Assembly (NCBI GenBank): GCA_017399185.1
Contig: JAFQEA010000002.1
Location: 62,001 to 126,000 of the forward strand
Reading direction: 5' to 3'
From: Clostridia bacterium
GTDB lineage: Bacteria; Bacillota; Clostridia; Christensenellales; Borkfalkiaceae
Length of the DNA: 64,000 nucleotides
Position numbers and translations under genes: made by a program. The notes under the pieces are model-generated. The model ran no database searches and was not told the origin of the DNA. It worked only from the letters and a program-made list of their open reading frames with translations. Shown piece by piece: positions 33,655 through 41,840 of the stretch. Positions within the stretch are counted from its first letter, which is position 1. Each line of letters begins with the position of its first letter.

Positions 33655-35148
33655 TTATTCTTCAAAGCCGCTGTATAATAGGCTTAAGTGCTTACCGATA
33701 TGGTTATAAAGCATATCGGCATAAACTGCTTCGTTTTCACGCCATAAGGTGTAAAGCTTGTCCCTGAAGACATAATTGCCGTTTTCATCCTTATCGGTTA
33801 AAATGTAGCCGTAAGTAATGTGGATAAGCTGGCGTGCGTCGTTTAACGTAAAGAGCCAAGGCAGCTTGTCATCTTCAAGCGTGTCAACGTCAGGTATCTT
33901 TGTAAGGTCTGTCGTTACGTGGTAGAACTTGCGCGCATCGTCAAAGCGTGAAAGCGCGTATTTATGTACTTCGCGATACAAGCCCGGGTTGATTTGTGCA
34001 ACTGCGCGCATAGCTTCAAGCCAGTTTGTACCTGCGGTCTTTACGTGGAATCTGCCGCCCGTGTACTTGCCGATTAGCTTAAAGGTTGCAAACTTATCTG
34101 AACCGCTGTGGATACTTAATTTATATCCAAAGTGACGTGCAATCGCTGCGTGAACGATTAATTCCCTTTCAAACTGTGCAATGTCGCCGATATAGTCAAC
34201 ACCCTTTTGGAATTCACCGCAGAATCTTGGTGCAACCGTTTGGAAAGATACGCCGCTTAAGGTTAATTCGTTAGCAACGAAGAAGTGCTGTTCAGGCGTT
34301 GTTGGGGTTGCCGTTTCGTCAATGGAAATTTCAAAGTCACAATCATACTTGCCGCTTGCAAGATACTTGTTATAAATGTGCGTCGTGTAAGCGATAGCGT
34401 CCTGATAAATCAAAACCGTTCTCTTTAAGGTGTCTTCGTCAAATTCAACGATAGAGCCTTCTAAATCGAACTTTTTGTTCAAATATCTTTGTCTGTATTC
34501 GTCGGTTAAGGTTACGCGTTTATCAAGCTCTTCAGCAGTTAAAGCTTCAACGCCAACCTTAATGTGCTCGCTTGAGTCAAGCGTAATCATCGTAAAGCCT
34601 AATGATAAAGCGTATTCAATGTCAGCTTCGGTCTTTAGGTGGTCGCCGTCTGCGCCGTAACCGTCCTTATACCCGTCACGGAAGGTATAAAAGGTTGCAA
34701 CGTCCAAAACGTCTTCATAGGTGCGTTGGGTTAAATTAAGCTCCCTTATTGACTGTTGAGAGAATACCGGATAGGCATCGTATTCCTTGAAAAGTCTAAT
34801 GTGACCAGGGGTTGCAATACCAAGCCTGTCGCCAAGACCAAAGGAACGCTTTTTACCTAAAACGCGGATTGGCGCGGTGAACGGAAACGCCTTTTTAAGC
34901 TCAAGCGCGTTGTGGTGATTTAATGGGCAAATTTTATATTCTATGCCGTCAGCTTCAGCACCTTCGCCGTCAAAATTAGCACAGTCTTCACCGTAAACGA
35001 CAAGCATATCTTCTTGCGTGCAGTTAATCATAAAGTAAACGCTGTTACCTTTTGAATTAACAGAAAACGGATAAACGTTTAAGCCGGAGTCTTCAATTAA
35101 CTTGTTAATTTGTGCGCCGTTAGCGCAAGATAAAAATAAATTTTCCAT
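33655..35148 (-). CDS. uxaE: Tagaturonate epimerase
   Basis: 497 residues from ATG 35148 after AAAGGTG. FGLGDRLGIATPGHIR, FSQQSIRELNLTQRTYEDVLD and FEISIDETATPTTPEQHFFVANEL match the UxaE family as I know it. UxaE links D-tagaturonate to D-fructuronate and so makes the UxaB/UxaA altronate branch unnecessary. It explains why UxuA and UxuB suffice here. It is the first gene of the cluster and has a clear promoter. Confidence 0.88.
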   Translation of the reverse strand: MENLFLSCANGAQINKLIEDSGLNVYPFSVNSKGNSVYFMINCTQEDMLVVYGEDCANFDGEGAEADGIEYKICPLNHHNALELKKAFPFTAPIRVLGKKRSFGLGDRLGIATPGHIRLFKEYDAYPVFSQQSIRELNLTQRTYEDVLDVATFYTFRDGYKDGYGADGDHLKTEADIEYALSLGFTMITLDSSEHIKVGVEALTAEELDKRVTLTDEYRQRYLNKKFDLEGSIVEFDEDTLKRTVLIYQDAIAYTTHIYNKYLASGKYDCDFEISIDETATPTTPEQHFFVANELTLSGVSFQTVAPRFCGEFQKGVDYIGDIAQFERELIVHAAIARHFGYKLSIHSGSDKFATFKLIGKYTGGRFHVKTAGTNWLEAMRAVAQINPGLYREVHKYALSRFDDARKFYHVTTDLTKIPDVDTLEDDKLPWLFTLNDARQLIHITYGYILTDKDENGNYVFRDKLYTLWRENEAVYADMLYNHIGKHLSLLYSGFEE

Positions 35149-35181
35149 AAAATTCACCTTTTAATTTGATTTTATATTTAT

Positions 35182-35210
35182 ATAATATCAAATAAAGCGC
35201 GCGTTCGCAA
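35182..35210 (-). promoter_or_regulatory. Promoter of uxaE and the uronate cluster
   Basis: TTGCGA (35205-35210), 17 bp, TATTAT (35182-35187) on the minus strand, 34 bp before the uxaE ATG. Confidence 0.65.
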
Positions 35211-35234
35211 CAGAATTATTGTGTTTATATATGG

Positions 35235-35284
35235 ACAAAACGGATATTTTTTATCTGAAACGTAACCATAACAAAACGGATATT
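35235..35284 (-). promoter_or_regulatory. Two direct 14-bp repeats upstream of uxaE promoter
   Basis: ACAAAACGGATATT occurs at 35235-35248 and again at 35271-35284, spaced 36 bp start to start, upstream of the -35. Direct repeats of this spacing fit an AraC-family activator site. Binding is inferred. Confidence 0.5.
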
Positions 35285-35289
35285 GGTAA

Positions 35290-35316
35290 AAAGCGCGCTT
35301 TGGGGCGCGCTTTTTT
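35290..35316. terminator. GC-rich bidirectional hairpin
   Basis: AAAAAGCGCGC/GCGCGCTTTTTT stem with a six-base loop and T runs on both sides. It separates the uxaE promoter region from the repeat-rich stretch. Confidence 0.6.
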
Positions 35317-35760
35317 AATTAAGAATGAAGAATGAAGAATGAAGAATTGTGGTTAGTTTGCTCGTTTCACTCGCAAAGCTTTAATAAATTTGAAACGATA
35401 CTTTGTTTGAGTTTGCTGAAAGCTTAGGGTGAGTGGTATTAAAAACGTTGTTAACTTATTCAAAAACGTTGTCATCCTGAGCCTTGCCCTAAAAGGGCAA
35501 CGGCGTAAGGACCCCCTAAACAACTTGAAAGTTTGATAAACCTTGCCCGCAAGCATTTTTACTCGTTATTGCATCTTACGGATTCCAACGCTCACTTAGG
35601 GCAAGACGTTGTTTCAAACGCGGTGCGTTTAAATAATAACTTCATAAAAATGCAAATCCGTGCAAGCAAAGCTTGCCCGCAAGCATTTTTACTCGTTATT
35701 GCATCATGAGCCCAACCGCAAAGCGGTTGTGGCGTCAGTCCCCCCAATCTATCCTGTTAA
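35317..35760. repeat. Gene-free stretch of modular repeats
   Basis: Heptamers (GAAGAAT x4), TGTGGT, a GTTTGCTCG...CTCGCAAAGC hairpin and TTAATAAATTT; then GTCATCCTGAGCC with a CCCT...AGGG hairpin and GGCGTAAGGACCCCC; then the AAGCATTTTTACTCG block twice (35542 and 35646), TTCCAACGCTCAC block, AAACGC/GCGTTT, and a third GAGCC...GGCGTCAG block with an AACCGC/GCGGTT hairpin. The blocks are those of 18.2-18.5 kb in part. No gene seen. Confidence 0.7.
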
Positions 35761-35765
35761 ACTAT

Positions 35766-35813
35766 AAAAAAAGTGGCCTATATGCCGATTATCGGCTTAT
35801 AGACCACTTTTTT
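35766..35813 (-). terminator. spoIVA terminator built from the dispersed element
   Basis: AAAAAAGTGGCCTATATGCC and the reverse complement of the same sequence (with small mismatches) form a long near-perfect hairpin ending in seven T. It begins just after the spoIVA stop. It behaves as an element copy expanded into an intrinsic terminator. Confidence 0.8.
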
Positions 35814-35814
35814 G

Positions 35815-37266
35815 TTACATCAAAATACAGATAAGTCCGTTTTTATTTTCGTTTACGGCGCGGCTTACAACACGCTTTAGTTTACCCTTAACGCCTTCGG
35901 ATAAGCCTTGTGATTTTGTTTGTAATTTATCGTCAACGATATCGCAAAGGCTTCTGCCAAATACCTTGGCGTTAAGCCCTTCTTCTTCAACCAGGCTGAC
36001 AAAATCCTCGCACTGCTCCTTTGTTCCGCAAACGGGGTCAACCTGCGCGGAAACCTCTGCGCGGATAATATGCAAGCTTTTAGCGTCAGCCTTAAGCCTT
36101 ACGCAATAGCCGCCCTGCTTTTTGACAACTTCGGGCTCGGAAACCGTGCTTTCACTTAAATCAGCGCACACAACGCCGTAGCCTGTGGTTTCGGCACACT
36201 CAAGCGCGGTTTTTAATTTATTGTAGCTGCGCTTTGACTGGGCAAAATCGCGCATGCACTCCAAAAGGCTTGCTTCATCGGCAATTTGTTCACCGCAATA
36301 ATTTGACAAGCAGTCAAAAAATACGCCGCTTTTAACCTTTGCTTTAAGATACACCCTGCCCGTTGCCATATCCACGTCAAAATCTTCAACGGGCAAAAAG
36401 TACTCGCTGTCGTCAAAGATTTTTTCTAACGCGTGGCAGGACTTCATACAGGTTACGTTTTTTGTGGCGTTATCAACTGCTTCAAATAACCCCTTGATTA
36501 TCGGCGAATCGTTATCAAGTAAGGTAAGCCATTTTGGGATATCAATATCAAATACGCGCATTGGGAACTGCTCTAAAACCTTTGTTAAAATTTCTTCAAC
36601 GCCCACTTTATCAAGCTTTGACACGTCCTTTATAACAACGGTTACGTCGTGCTTTTTTTCAATGGATTTTGCCATGCGTTTAACGGCTTCGTCTTCAGGC
36701 TTTGTAGTGTTAAAAAGCACGATAAACGGCTTATTGAGCGACTTTAGCTCGTTTATAACCCTGTCTTCAGCACTCTCGTAATCTATCCTTTCTATCTCGG
36801 TAAACGACCCGTCACCCGTCACAACAACGCCTATGGTTGAGTGTTCCTTAATAACCTTTTGCGTGCCGTATTCAGCTGCCCTATTAAAGTCCATCTCTTC
36901 ATCCTGCCAGGGCGTTTTGACCTTGCGCGGCGCGCCGTTTTCGTCCGCGCCCAAAGCACCCTTTACAACGTAGCCAACGCAGTCTATAAGCCTGACCTTT
37001 GCCGATTTTTTACCGATTTTTACGCTTACGGCTTCGGCAGGGACAAACTTTGGCTCGGTCGTCATAATGGTCTTGCCCGAAGCCGATTGGGGCATTTCAT
37101 CAACGGCGACAACCTTCTTTTTTGCCGTCATGTTAGGCAAAACCATTTCTTGCATAAATTTAGTGATAAAGGTAGATTTGCCGGTTCTTACAGGCCCAAC
37201 CACACCGATATAAATATCACCGCCCGTGCGGCTGGCGATATCCTGATAAATATCGTAACTTTGCAT
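35815..37266 (-). CDS. spoIVA: Stage IV sporulation protein A
   Basis: 483 residues, full length. SpoIVA is an ATPase that polymerises on the forespore and is the base of the spore coat. Walker A is GPVRTGKST (24-32), with VRLIDCVGYVVKGALG and VVVTGDGSFTEI. The C-terminal portion is less conserved but complete. It shows that the host makes endospores. Confidence 0.96.
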   Translation of the reverse strand: MQSYDIYQDIASRTGGDIYIGVVGPVRTGKSTFITKFMQEMVLPNMTAKKKVVAVDEMPQSASGKTIMTTEPKFVPAEAVSVKIGKKSAKVRLIDCVGYVVKGALGADENGAPRKVKTPWQDEEMDFNRAAEYGTQKVIKEHSTIGVVVTGDGSFTEIERIDYESAEDRVINELKSLNKPFIVLFNTTKPEDEAVKRMAKSIEKKHDVTVVIKDVSKLDKVGVEEILTKVLEQFPMRVFDIDIPKWLTLLDNDSPIIKGLFEAVDNATKNVTCMKSCHALEKIFDDSEYFLPVEDFDVDMATGRVYLKAKVKSGVFFDCLSNYCGEQIADEASLLECMRDFAQSKRSYNKLKTALECAETTGYGVVCADLSESTVSEPEVVKKQGGYCVRLKADAKSLHIIRAEVSAQVDPVCGTKEQCEDFVSLVEEEGLNAKVFGRSLCDIVDDKLQTKSQGLSEGVKGKLKRVVSRAVNENKNGLICILM

Positions 37267-37368
37267 AAACTCTCCTTTTGCTGTTATTCCTTACGCTAAT
37301 TTATGCCCGCGTATAAGGCTTTATGCTATTTATCGCGCTGCATAATTATATATTTTGCTTTAATTTAG

Positions 37369-37397
37369 TTGACAGCGCCACTTTTTGGTGCTAAAAT
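37369..37397 (+). promoter_or_regulatory. Promoter of thiT
   Basis: TTGACA (37369-37374), 17 bp, TAAAAT (37392-37397). The spacer holds a GCGCCA/TGGTGC palindrome. Transcription would start near the TPP aptamer. Confidence 0.7.
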
Positions 37398-37404
37398 CAA
37401 AGCA

Positions 37405-37476
37405 CAAATACGGGGTGCCCAACGGCTGAGATTATACCCATTGAACCTAACAAGGTAATGCTTGACGGGGAAATAT
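37405..37476 (+). promoter_or_regulatory. TPP riboswitch aptamer
   Basis: Conserved THI-box order: CGGGGTGCCC, then CTGAGATTATACCCATTGAACC, then AAGGTAATGCTTG...GGGG. AAATA and TATTT form P1. It senses thiamin pyrophosphate ahead of a thiamin transporter gene. Confidence 0.92.
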
Positions 37477-37503
37477 TTAAGGTATTCTTTACTTTTTTGG
37501 CGT

Positions 37504-37530
37504 CCCCCTAATATTAGGAGGATTTTTTTG
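37504..37530 (+). terminator. Riboswitch expression platform hairpin
   Basis: CCCCCTAAT pairs with ATTAGGAGG (one mismatch) and is followed by ATTTTTTTG. The 3' arm is also the ribosome site of thiT, so the hairpin may act as a terminator, as a ribosome-site block, or both. Confidence 0.7.
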
Positions 37531-37531
37531 T

Positions 37532-38236
37532 ATGTTTAAGCTCACATCCAGCGTGCTTGCGGCAAATTTTTTACCGCTACTTGCCGCTAAACTTGACCTG
37601 ACGGAAATCACAACCGTTATCTCCTGGATAGCAGTTGGCGTAATGGCGCTTTTGATTGTTTTATTGTGTGTCTTTTCTAAAAAACTGTCAACAAGAACGA
37701 TCGTTATGGCAGGTATCTGCATTGCGGCGTCATTTGGACTTTCTTATCTTAAAATTTCGCCGGTAAACAACGGCGGCTCGGTAACGGCGGCAAGTTTAGT
37801 TCCATTATTGATTTTTTCTTGTATGTACGGGTTCTTCCCTTCGCTACTTGCCGGCATTATTTACGGGTTGTTACAATTTTTGCAATCACCTTGGGTTTTA
37901 ACGCCGTTTACCTTCCTTTTGGACTTTGTGCTTGCGTTCTCACCAATCTGCGTTGTTGGCGCTATAAAGGATACAACCAAAAATAATAACTTTGCGCTGC
38001 TTGGCGGCACGGCAATCTTTTTTGCAATCCGCTTTATTATGCACTTTGCTTCTGGTATTATTTATTTTGAACACGGCGCAATTTATACAACGTTGCCACA
38101 ATCAAGCGCTTTTATTTATTCGCTTTTATACCAAGTGGTTTATATCGTGCCCGACTTTTTGATTAACTTTATCGTTATCTTGATTTTACTTAAAACAAAA
38201 ACCTATGACAAGCTTGAAAAAATCGGCTTAAAATAA
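37532..38236 (+). CDS. thiT: Thiamin ECF S component ThiT
   Basis: 234 residues with six hydrophobic segments. The ThiT core has AASFGLSYLKI, NGGSVTAASLVPLLIFSCMYGFFPSLLAGIIYGLLQFLQ and the FLLDFVLAFSP region near the binding site. It is longer than usual because of about 45 extra N-terminal residues with one more hydrophobic segment. The TPP riboswitch directly upstream supports thiamin as ligand. Confidence 0.92.
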   Translation: MFKLTSSVLAANFLPLLAAKLDLTEITTVISWIAVGVMALLIVLLCVFSKKLSTRTIVMAGICIAASFGLSYLKISPVNNGGSVTAASLVPLLIFSCMYGFFPSLLAGIIYGLLQFLQSPWVLTPFTFLLDFVLAFSPICVVGAIKDTTKNNNFALLGGTAIFFAIRFIMHFASGIIYFEHGAIYTTLPQSSAFIYSLLYQVVYIVPDFLINFIVILILLKTKTYDKLEKIGLK

Positions 38237-38252
38237 ATTAAGCGCACAAAAA

Positions 38253-38290
38253 AACGCCCTGCTTTGCAATTTGCCAAGCAGGGCTTTTAA
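38253..38290 (+). terminator. Terminator of thiT
   Basis: GCCCTGCTT/AAGCAGGGC stem followed by TTTTAA; T-rich on both strands, so it may also serve the YfhO-family gene. Confidence 0.7.
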
Positions 38291-38296
38291 TTTGTT

Positions 38297-41149
38297 TTAG
38301 AAAATAAGCATAATAAGCTTTACTAAAAATACCGACGTTGGATAGATAAAGAAAAAGCCTAAAACTGCAATAGCAAGGGCGATTGCAAGCGGATAAACAA
38401 TCTTACCGAGCGGTACTAAAACCTTTGGCTTTTTATTGATAAAATAAACCGCAAAAGCAATCAAAAGTGCCCCTATAAGCCCGTAAACGATATAATTAAG
38501 CGCTGGCGAGCGGTATTTTATAACCACCTTATTATACCCTAATTCAAGCGGAACTGACATAAGGGACAAATCGTTTTTAGCAAAGCTTACACGCTTGCCG
38601 TTAACGGTGACGCTATGCCCGTCCAATAAGACGTAACTTAAAAATAGCTGGTTAAACTCCGCATCGGCAGTAGCTTCTATTATAAAGGTATTACCGTTTT
38701 TAATCGTCAGCTTTGCCGCGTGGGCGGTTACTATATCGTAAAGCTCGGTATCAATATCAAGCGGCTCATAAACGTTGGATATACTCGCGCACATAGGCGT
38801 AAAGTATTCAAAAACGTCTTCTTTTTTCAGATTTCCGTTATAGTCCTTTATCGTTACCGAATAAATATTGTTGTTGCCGATATGATAAGCAAGCTCAATA
38901 GTGCCGTCAACCTTTTTGGCGTTTTCTTTTGTAAAGTTTGAAGTGTACGGGCAATAATAAACGTCGTACTCATCGGGCAAGGCCGTTTCAATATACCAAT
39001 GACCTTCATCCCTTAACCTTACCCTTAAGGTAAAGCTATTATCGTGCTCGTTATGGATAACTTCGCGCTCCTTAAAGGTGTAAAACTTCAAAAAGTCGCC
39101 TTCGCCGCCAAGATAGGTATAAAGCGCGTTAAGGCTTTGGGCTTTTGTAAGACCTTCAAAATTAAGCTCTTCCCCGCGGACGGTAAAAGCCATCGGGAAC
39201 GCCGCGTTATTTATAAACCCCGAAAAATTTTCCATTTGCGCGTAATCAAGCGCCTTGATATAGGGCCGATTGATAAAGCCGTCGTTTTCGGTAAGCGCGC
39301 CACGGTCGTGGTGGTGGTAATAGTACTTGTAGCCTAAAAGCATATCACCAAAGAACATTCCATTTGCGCTTTTTAGGGTGTTTACGCCGTTTCCTTTATA
39401 ATTAAAGAAGTTGGGCGCGATAAAGTTTTTGGAATCTATAACGGACGAGAACACGCTGAACGAATTTGTATGTGTCGTAAGCGGTGCACACGCCGTGATT
39501 GCATCAGCCGTGTCCTTTATGCGGTAATTTGTATCTTCATCACCGCCGTTTTGGTTGATTGCTTGAACAATCGCGCCGTACTGGTCGTATCGGAGCGGAT
39601 TAAAGGTATTGCCGTCAACCAAGGTTACGTTATAAAATGCAAACTGGGTGGCAAATACAGCGGTAAGCGTAAGGGCTAATACGCTTGTTGACACAAGCTT
39701 AAGCTTATAAAACAGATAGCCGACAAATAAAACGACAAATATCGCAAGCGCGACTATTGATATAGTTTCAAGCCCGCCTTCAGAGTGGGCAAACTTTGAA
39801 GTAAAATCGTGGGTGTTATTTTGCACCCTGTCGTTTAAAAGGTATATAAGCACACCAACGCATAAAAGGGCTAAAGCCCCCAAAATGCTGCCAAAAATTA
39901 TATTACGTTTTTTTGTTGTGGTGGTTTCCTTAAAGTCGTCTAAAACCTTTAAGGAAATATAAAGCATATAAAAAGCGTTTAAAAAGCCGAACCTTAAAGC
40001 ATAGCTCATATAAGAGCCTGCATTTAATAAATTACAGCACTCATCTATTAATACAGGGGCTGAAATAAGCGCGCCTGCTATAGCCAAAAATCGGTCTATA
40101 GGCCGTTTAACGCCGTTTTTTATAAAATAGATAAGGGTTAAAAACAGGAACAGACAATCTGAAAATATATAGCTTAATTTGCGGTATAAATGGTCTGTGT
40201 CTAAATCGTTATTGATATTTTCAAAAAGGCCTGTGTTTCTGCCCGACTTTATATATGCCATAAAAGACGGAATCATAATCGGCAAGGATATACCAACTGC
40301 TAACACAAGTGCTAAACAAAGCTTTGTTATTACCTTACCTTTATCGTCTTTAACAACGATAAGAACGTACGCAACGCAAATTAAGTACACGATAAACAGC
40401 GCGAACGAAGCTATTGAAAAGCAAGTGTAAATCATCAGCGCATAGCTTATTGCAAAGGGCAAAATCCTGCCGCCATCAACAAGCTTTTTAAAGCCGCTTA
40501 CCACAAATGGCATATAAATTAAAAAGTCAACCCAGTTTACGTAAGTGTTTGATACAAAGGTATATCCGCAAACCGAATATAAAAGCGCAACTGTGATTGC
40601 AATATGGTCGCCAATGCTTTTGTGGTGCTTTGATATATAGTATAGTGCCGAAAAAGCAATAGCAATAAGCTTTAGCGGCATAACTATTGATATGGCGTAA
40701 TAAACTTGACCTTTACCAAACAATAAGAAAATCCAAGTAAATGGGCTTACCATACAGTAAGCAATAGTACCAAAAACATCCGCACCGCCTGCGATTGCCG
40801 TTGAATAAAACAGACTGGATTTTTTGTCAAAAACGTCAAATAAGTGCTCGATAAACGGGCAAATTTGGGCTAAAAGGTCGTAATTTGATATGGACGTATG
40901 CCCAAAAGGATAAACACCGTAGCAAAACAGCACGCAAAAAAAGGTTGCCAAAATCACGGCGGCGCTTATAAAATATCTGCGGTATTTACTGATAAATCCG
41001 CCTATATCCGAAAGCACCCTAAATAGCCCCGTTTTTGCATCCTTTTGATTATCGCAATTTTTGTCGCAATTTGTCGCATTTTGTTCGATAATCGACCTAT
41101 ATAAAGACTTTTTGTCTTGTTTTGTAGAATTTAAGCAAGCTTTTTGCAC
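38297..41149 (-). CDS. YfhO-family multi-pass membrane protein
   Basis: 950 residues, about 13 membrane segments. The N-terminal YGVYPFGHTSISNYDLLAQICPFIEHLFDVF and YTAxxxGGADVFGTIAYCMVSPF regions and a large extracellular domain (about 510-870, DRGALTENDGFINRPYIKALDYA) mark the YfhO family, GT-C-fold proteins tied to glycosylation of wall polymers. The last segment holds YPTSVFLVKL. At least three dispersed-element copies are translated inside it (38460, 40086, 41086). ATG 41149 has no neighbour on its strand. Confidence 0.8.
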   Translation of the reverse strand: MQKACLNSTKQDKKSLYRSIIEQNATNCDKNCDNQKDAKTGLFRVLSDIGGFISKYRRYFISAAVILATFFCVLFCYGVYPFGHTSISNYDLLAQICPFIEHLFDVFDKKSSLFYSTAIAGGADVFGTIAYCMVSPFTWIFLLFGKGQVYYAISIVMPLKLIAIAFSALYYISKHHKSIGDHIAITVALLYSVCGYTFVSNTYVNWVDFLIYMPFVVSGFKKLVDGGRILPFAISYALMIYTCFSIASFALFIVYLICVAYVLIVVKDDKGKVITKLCLALVLAVGISLPIMIPSFMAYIKSGRNTGLFENINNDLDTDHLYRKLSYIFSDCLFLFLTLIYFIKNGVKRPIDRFLAIAGALISAPVLIDECCNLLNAGSYMSYALRFGFLNAFYMLYISLKVLDDFKETTTTKKRNIIFGSILGALALLCVGVLIYLLNDRVQNNTHDFTSKFAHSEGGLETISIVALAIFVVLFVGYLFYKLKLVSTSVLALTLTAVFATQFAFYNVTLVDGNTFNPLRYDQYGAIVQAINQNGGDEDTNYRIKDTADAITACAPLTTHTNSFSVFSSVIDSKNFIAPNFFNYKGNGVNTLKSANGMFFGDMLLGYKYYYHHHDRGALTENDGFINRPYIKALDYAQMENFSGFINNAAFPMAFTVRGEELNFEGLTKAQSLNALYTYLGGEGDFLKFYTFKEREVIHNEHDNSFTLRVRLRDEGHWYIETALPDEYDVYYCPYTSNFTKENAKKVDGTIELAYHIGNNNIYSVTIKDYNGNLKKEDVFEYFTPMCASISNVYEPLDIDTELYDIVTAHAAKLTIKNGNTFIIEATADAEFNQLFLSYVLLDGHSVTVNGKRVSFAKNDLSLMSVPLELGYNKVVIKYRSPALNYIVYGLIGALLIAFAVYFINKKPKVLVPLGKIVYPLAIALAIAVLGFFFIYPTSVFLVKLIMLIF
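38460..38489 (+). repeat. Dispersed element copy inside the YfhO-family gene
   Basis: AAAAGTGCCC, CTATAAGCCCGTAAACG. This 30-bp segment is identical to 41704-41733 (opposite strand) in an unrelated membrane-protein gene. It encodes VYGLIGALLI. Confidence 0.75.
40086..40121 (+). repeat. Dispersed element copy inside the YfhO-family gene
   Basis: AAAAATCGGT, CTATAGGCCGTTTAACGCC, GTTTTTT. It encodes KNGVKRPIDRFLAI in a loop between membrane segments. Confidence 0.7.
41086..41114 (-). repeat. Dispersed element copy inside the YfhO-family gene
   Basis: Minus-strand AAAAAGTCTTT, ATATAGGTCGATTATCG. It encodes KKSLYRSIIEQN in the cytoplasmic N-terminus. Confidence 0.6.
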
Positions 41150-41293
41150 TAAATACCGCCCGAGCCTAAAAATTATTTTTCAGCTTTTGTTTGTTTTAGT
41201 TAGTATAACATATTTCAGCGTAAATTACAAGCAATATAAATAGGTATTATATCGTAAGCTAATAAAGCATAAGTTAAAACAGGATATTATTTT

Positions 41294-41797
41294 ATGAACT
41301 CAAAAATATTTTGGTATGAAGCCTTTGATTTTGTCTTTGTGTGCGCATTTGGCACGCTTTTGCATTTTTTATACGATTGGACCAACCTATTGATATTTGC
41401 ACCCATATCTGCCGTAAACGAATCCACTTGGGAGCACATGAAGATTTTTTATATCCCCTGCTTTACGTTTGCGATTATTCAAAGCTTTTCTCCTACGTTT
41501 AAGATTAAAGGCTTTTTTAACGCAAAGCTTTTTGCCATGGGCTTATCAACGGCGTTTATACCTATCGCATTTTACACCATAAACGGCGCGCTTTTTAAAA
41601 CGCCGTTTTACGTTGATATTTTGTTGTTTTATATCGCGGCGCTACTTAATTCACTTTTAAGCTATTTTGCCGTAATCAGACTAAATATTAAAGCAAAAAG
41701 TGGCGTTTACGGGCTTATAGGGGCACTTTTGATACTTTTAGCATTTATTACTTTCACCTTTTATCCGCCCGCTTTGCCCATTTTTATCAGCCCGTAA
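41294..41797 (+). CDS. DUF6512-like small membrane protein
   Basis: 167 residues with five hydrophobic segments. FGTLLHFLYDWTNLLIFAPISAVNESTWEHMKIFYIPC is a signature I associate with the DUF6512 family of Clostridia. Function unknown. The segment VYGLIGALLI is encoded by a copy of the dispersed element. It is divergent from the YfhO-family gene across a 144-bp gap. Confidence 0.7.
   Translation: MNSKIFWYEAFDFVFVCAFGTLLHFLYDWTNLLIFAPISAVNESTWEHMKIFYIPCFTFAIIQSFSPTFKIKGFFNAKLFAMGLSTAFIPIAFYTINGALFKTPFYVDILLFYIAALLNSLLSYFAVIRLNIKAKSGVYGLIGALLILLAFITFTFYPPALPIFISP
41704..41733 (-). repeat. Dispersed element copy inside the DUF6512-like gene
   Basis: Identical over 30 bp to 38460-38489. It encodes VYGLIGALLI, as in the YfhO-family protein. 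Confidence 0.75.
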
Positions 41798-41805
41798 AAA
41801 AGTAA

Positions 41806-41835
41806 AACCTTGCCAAATTGTGGCAAGGTTTTTTT
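41806..41835. terminator. Bidirectional terminator
   Basis: AAAACCTTGCCA/TGGCAAGGTTTT stem with T runs either side, between converging genes. Confidence 0.85.
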
Positions 41836-41840
41836 ATGTA

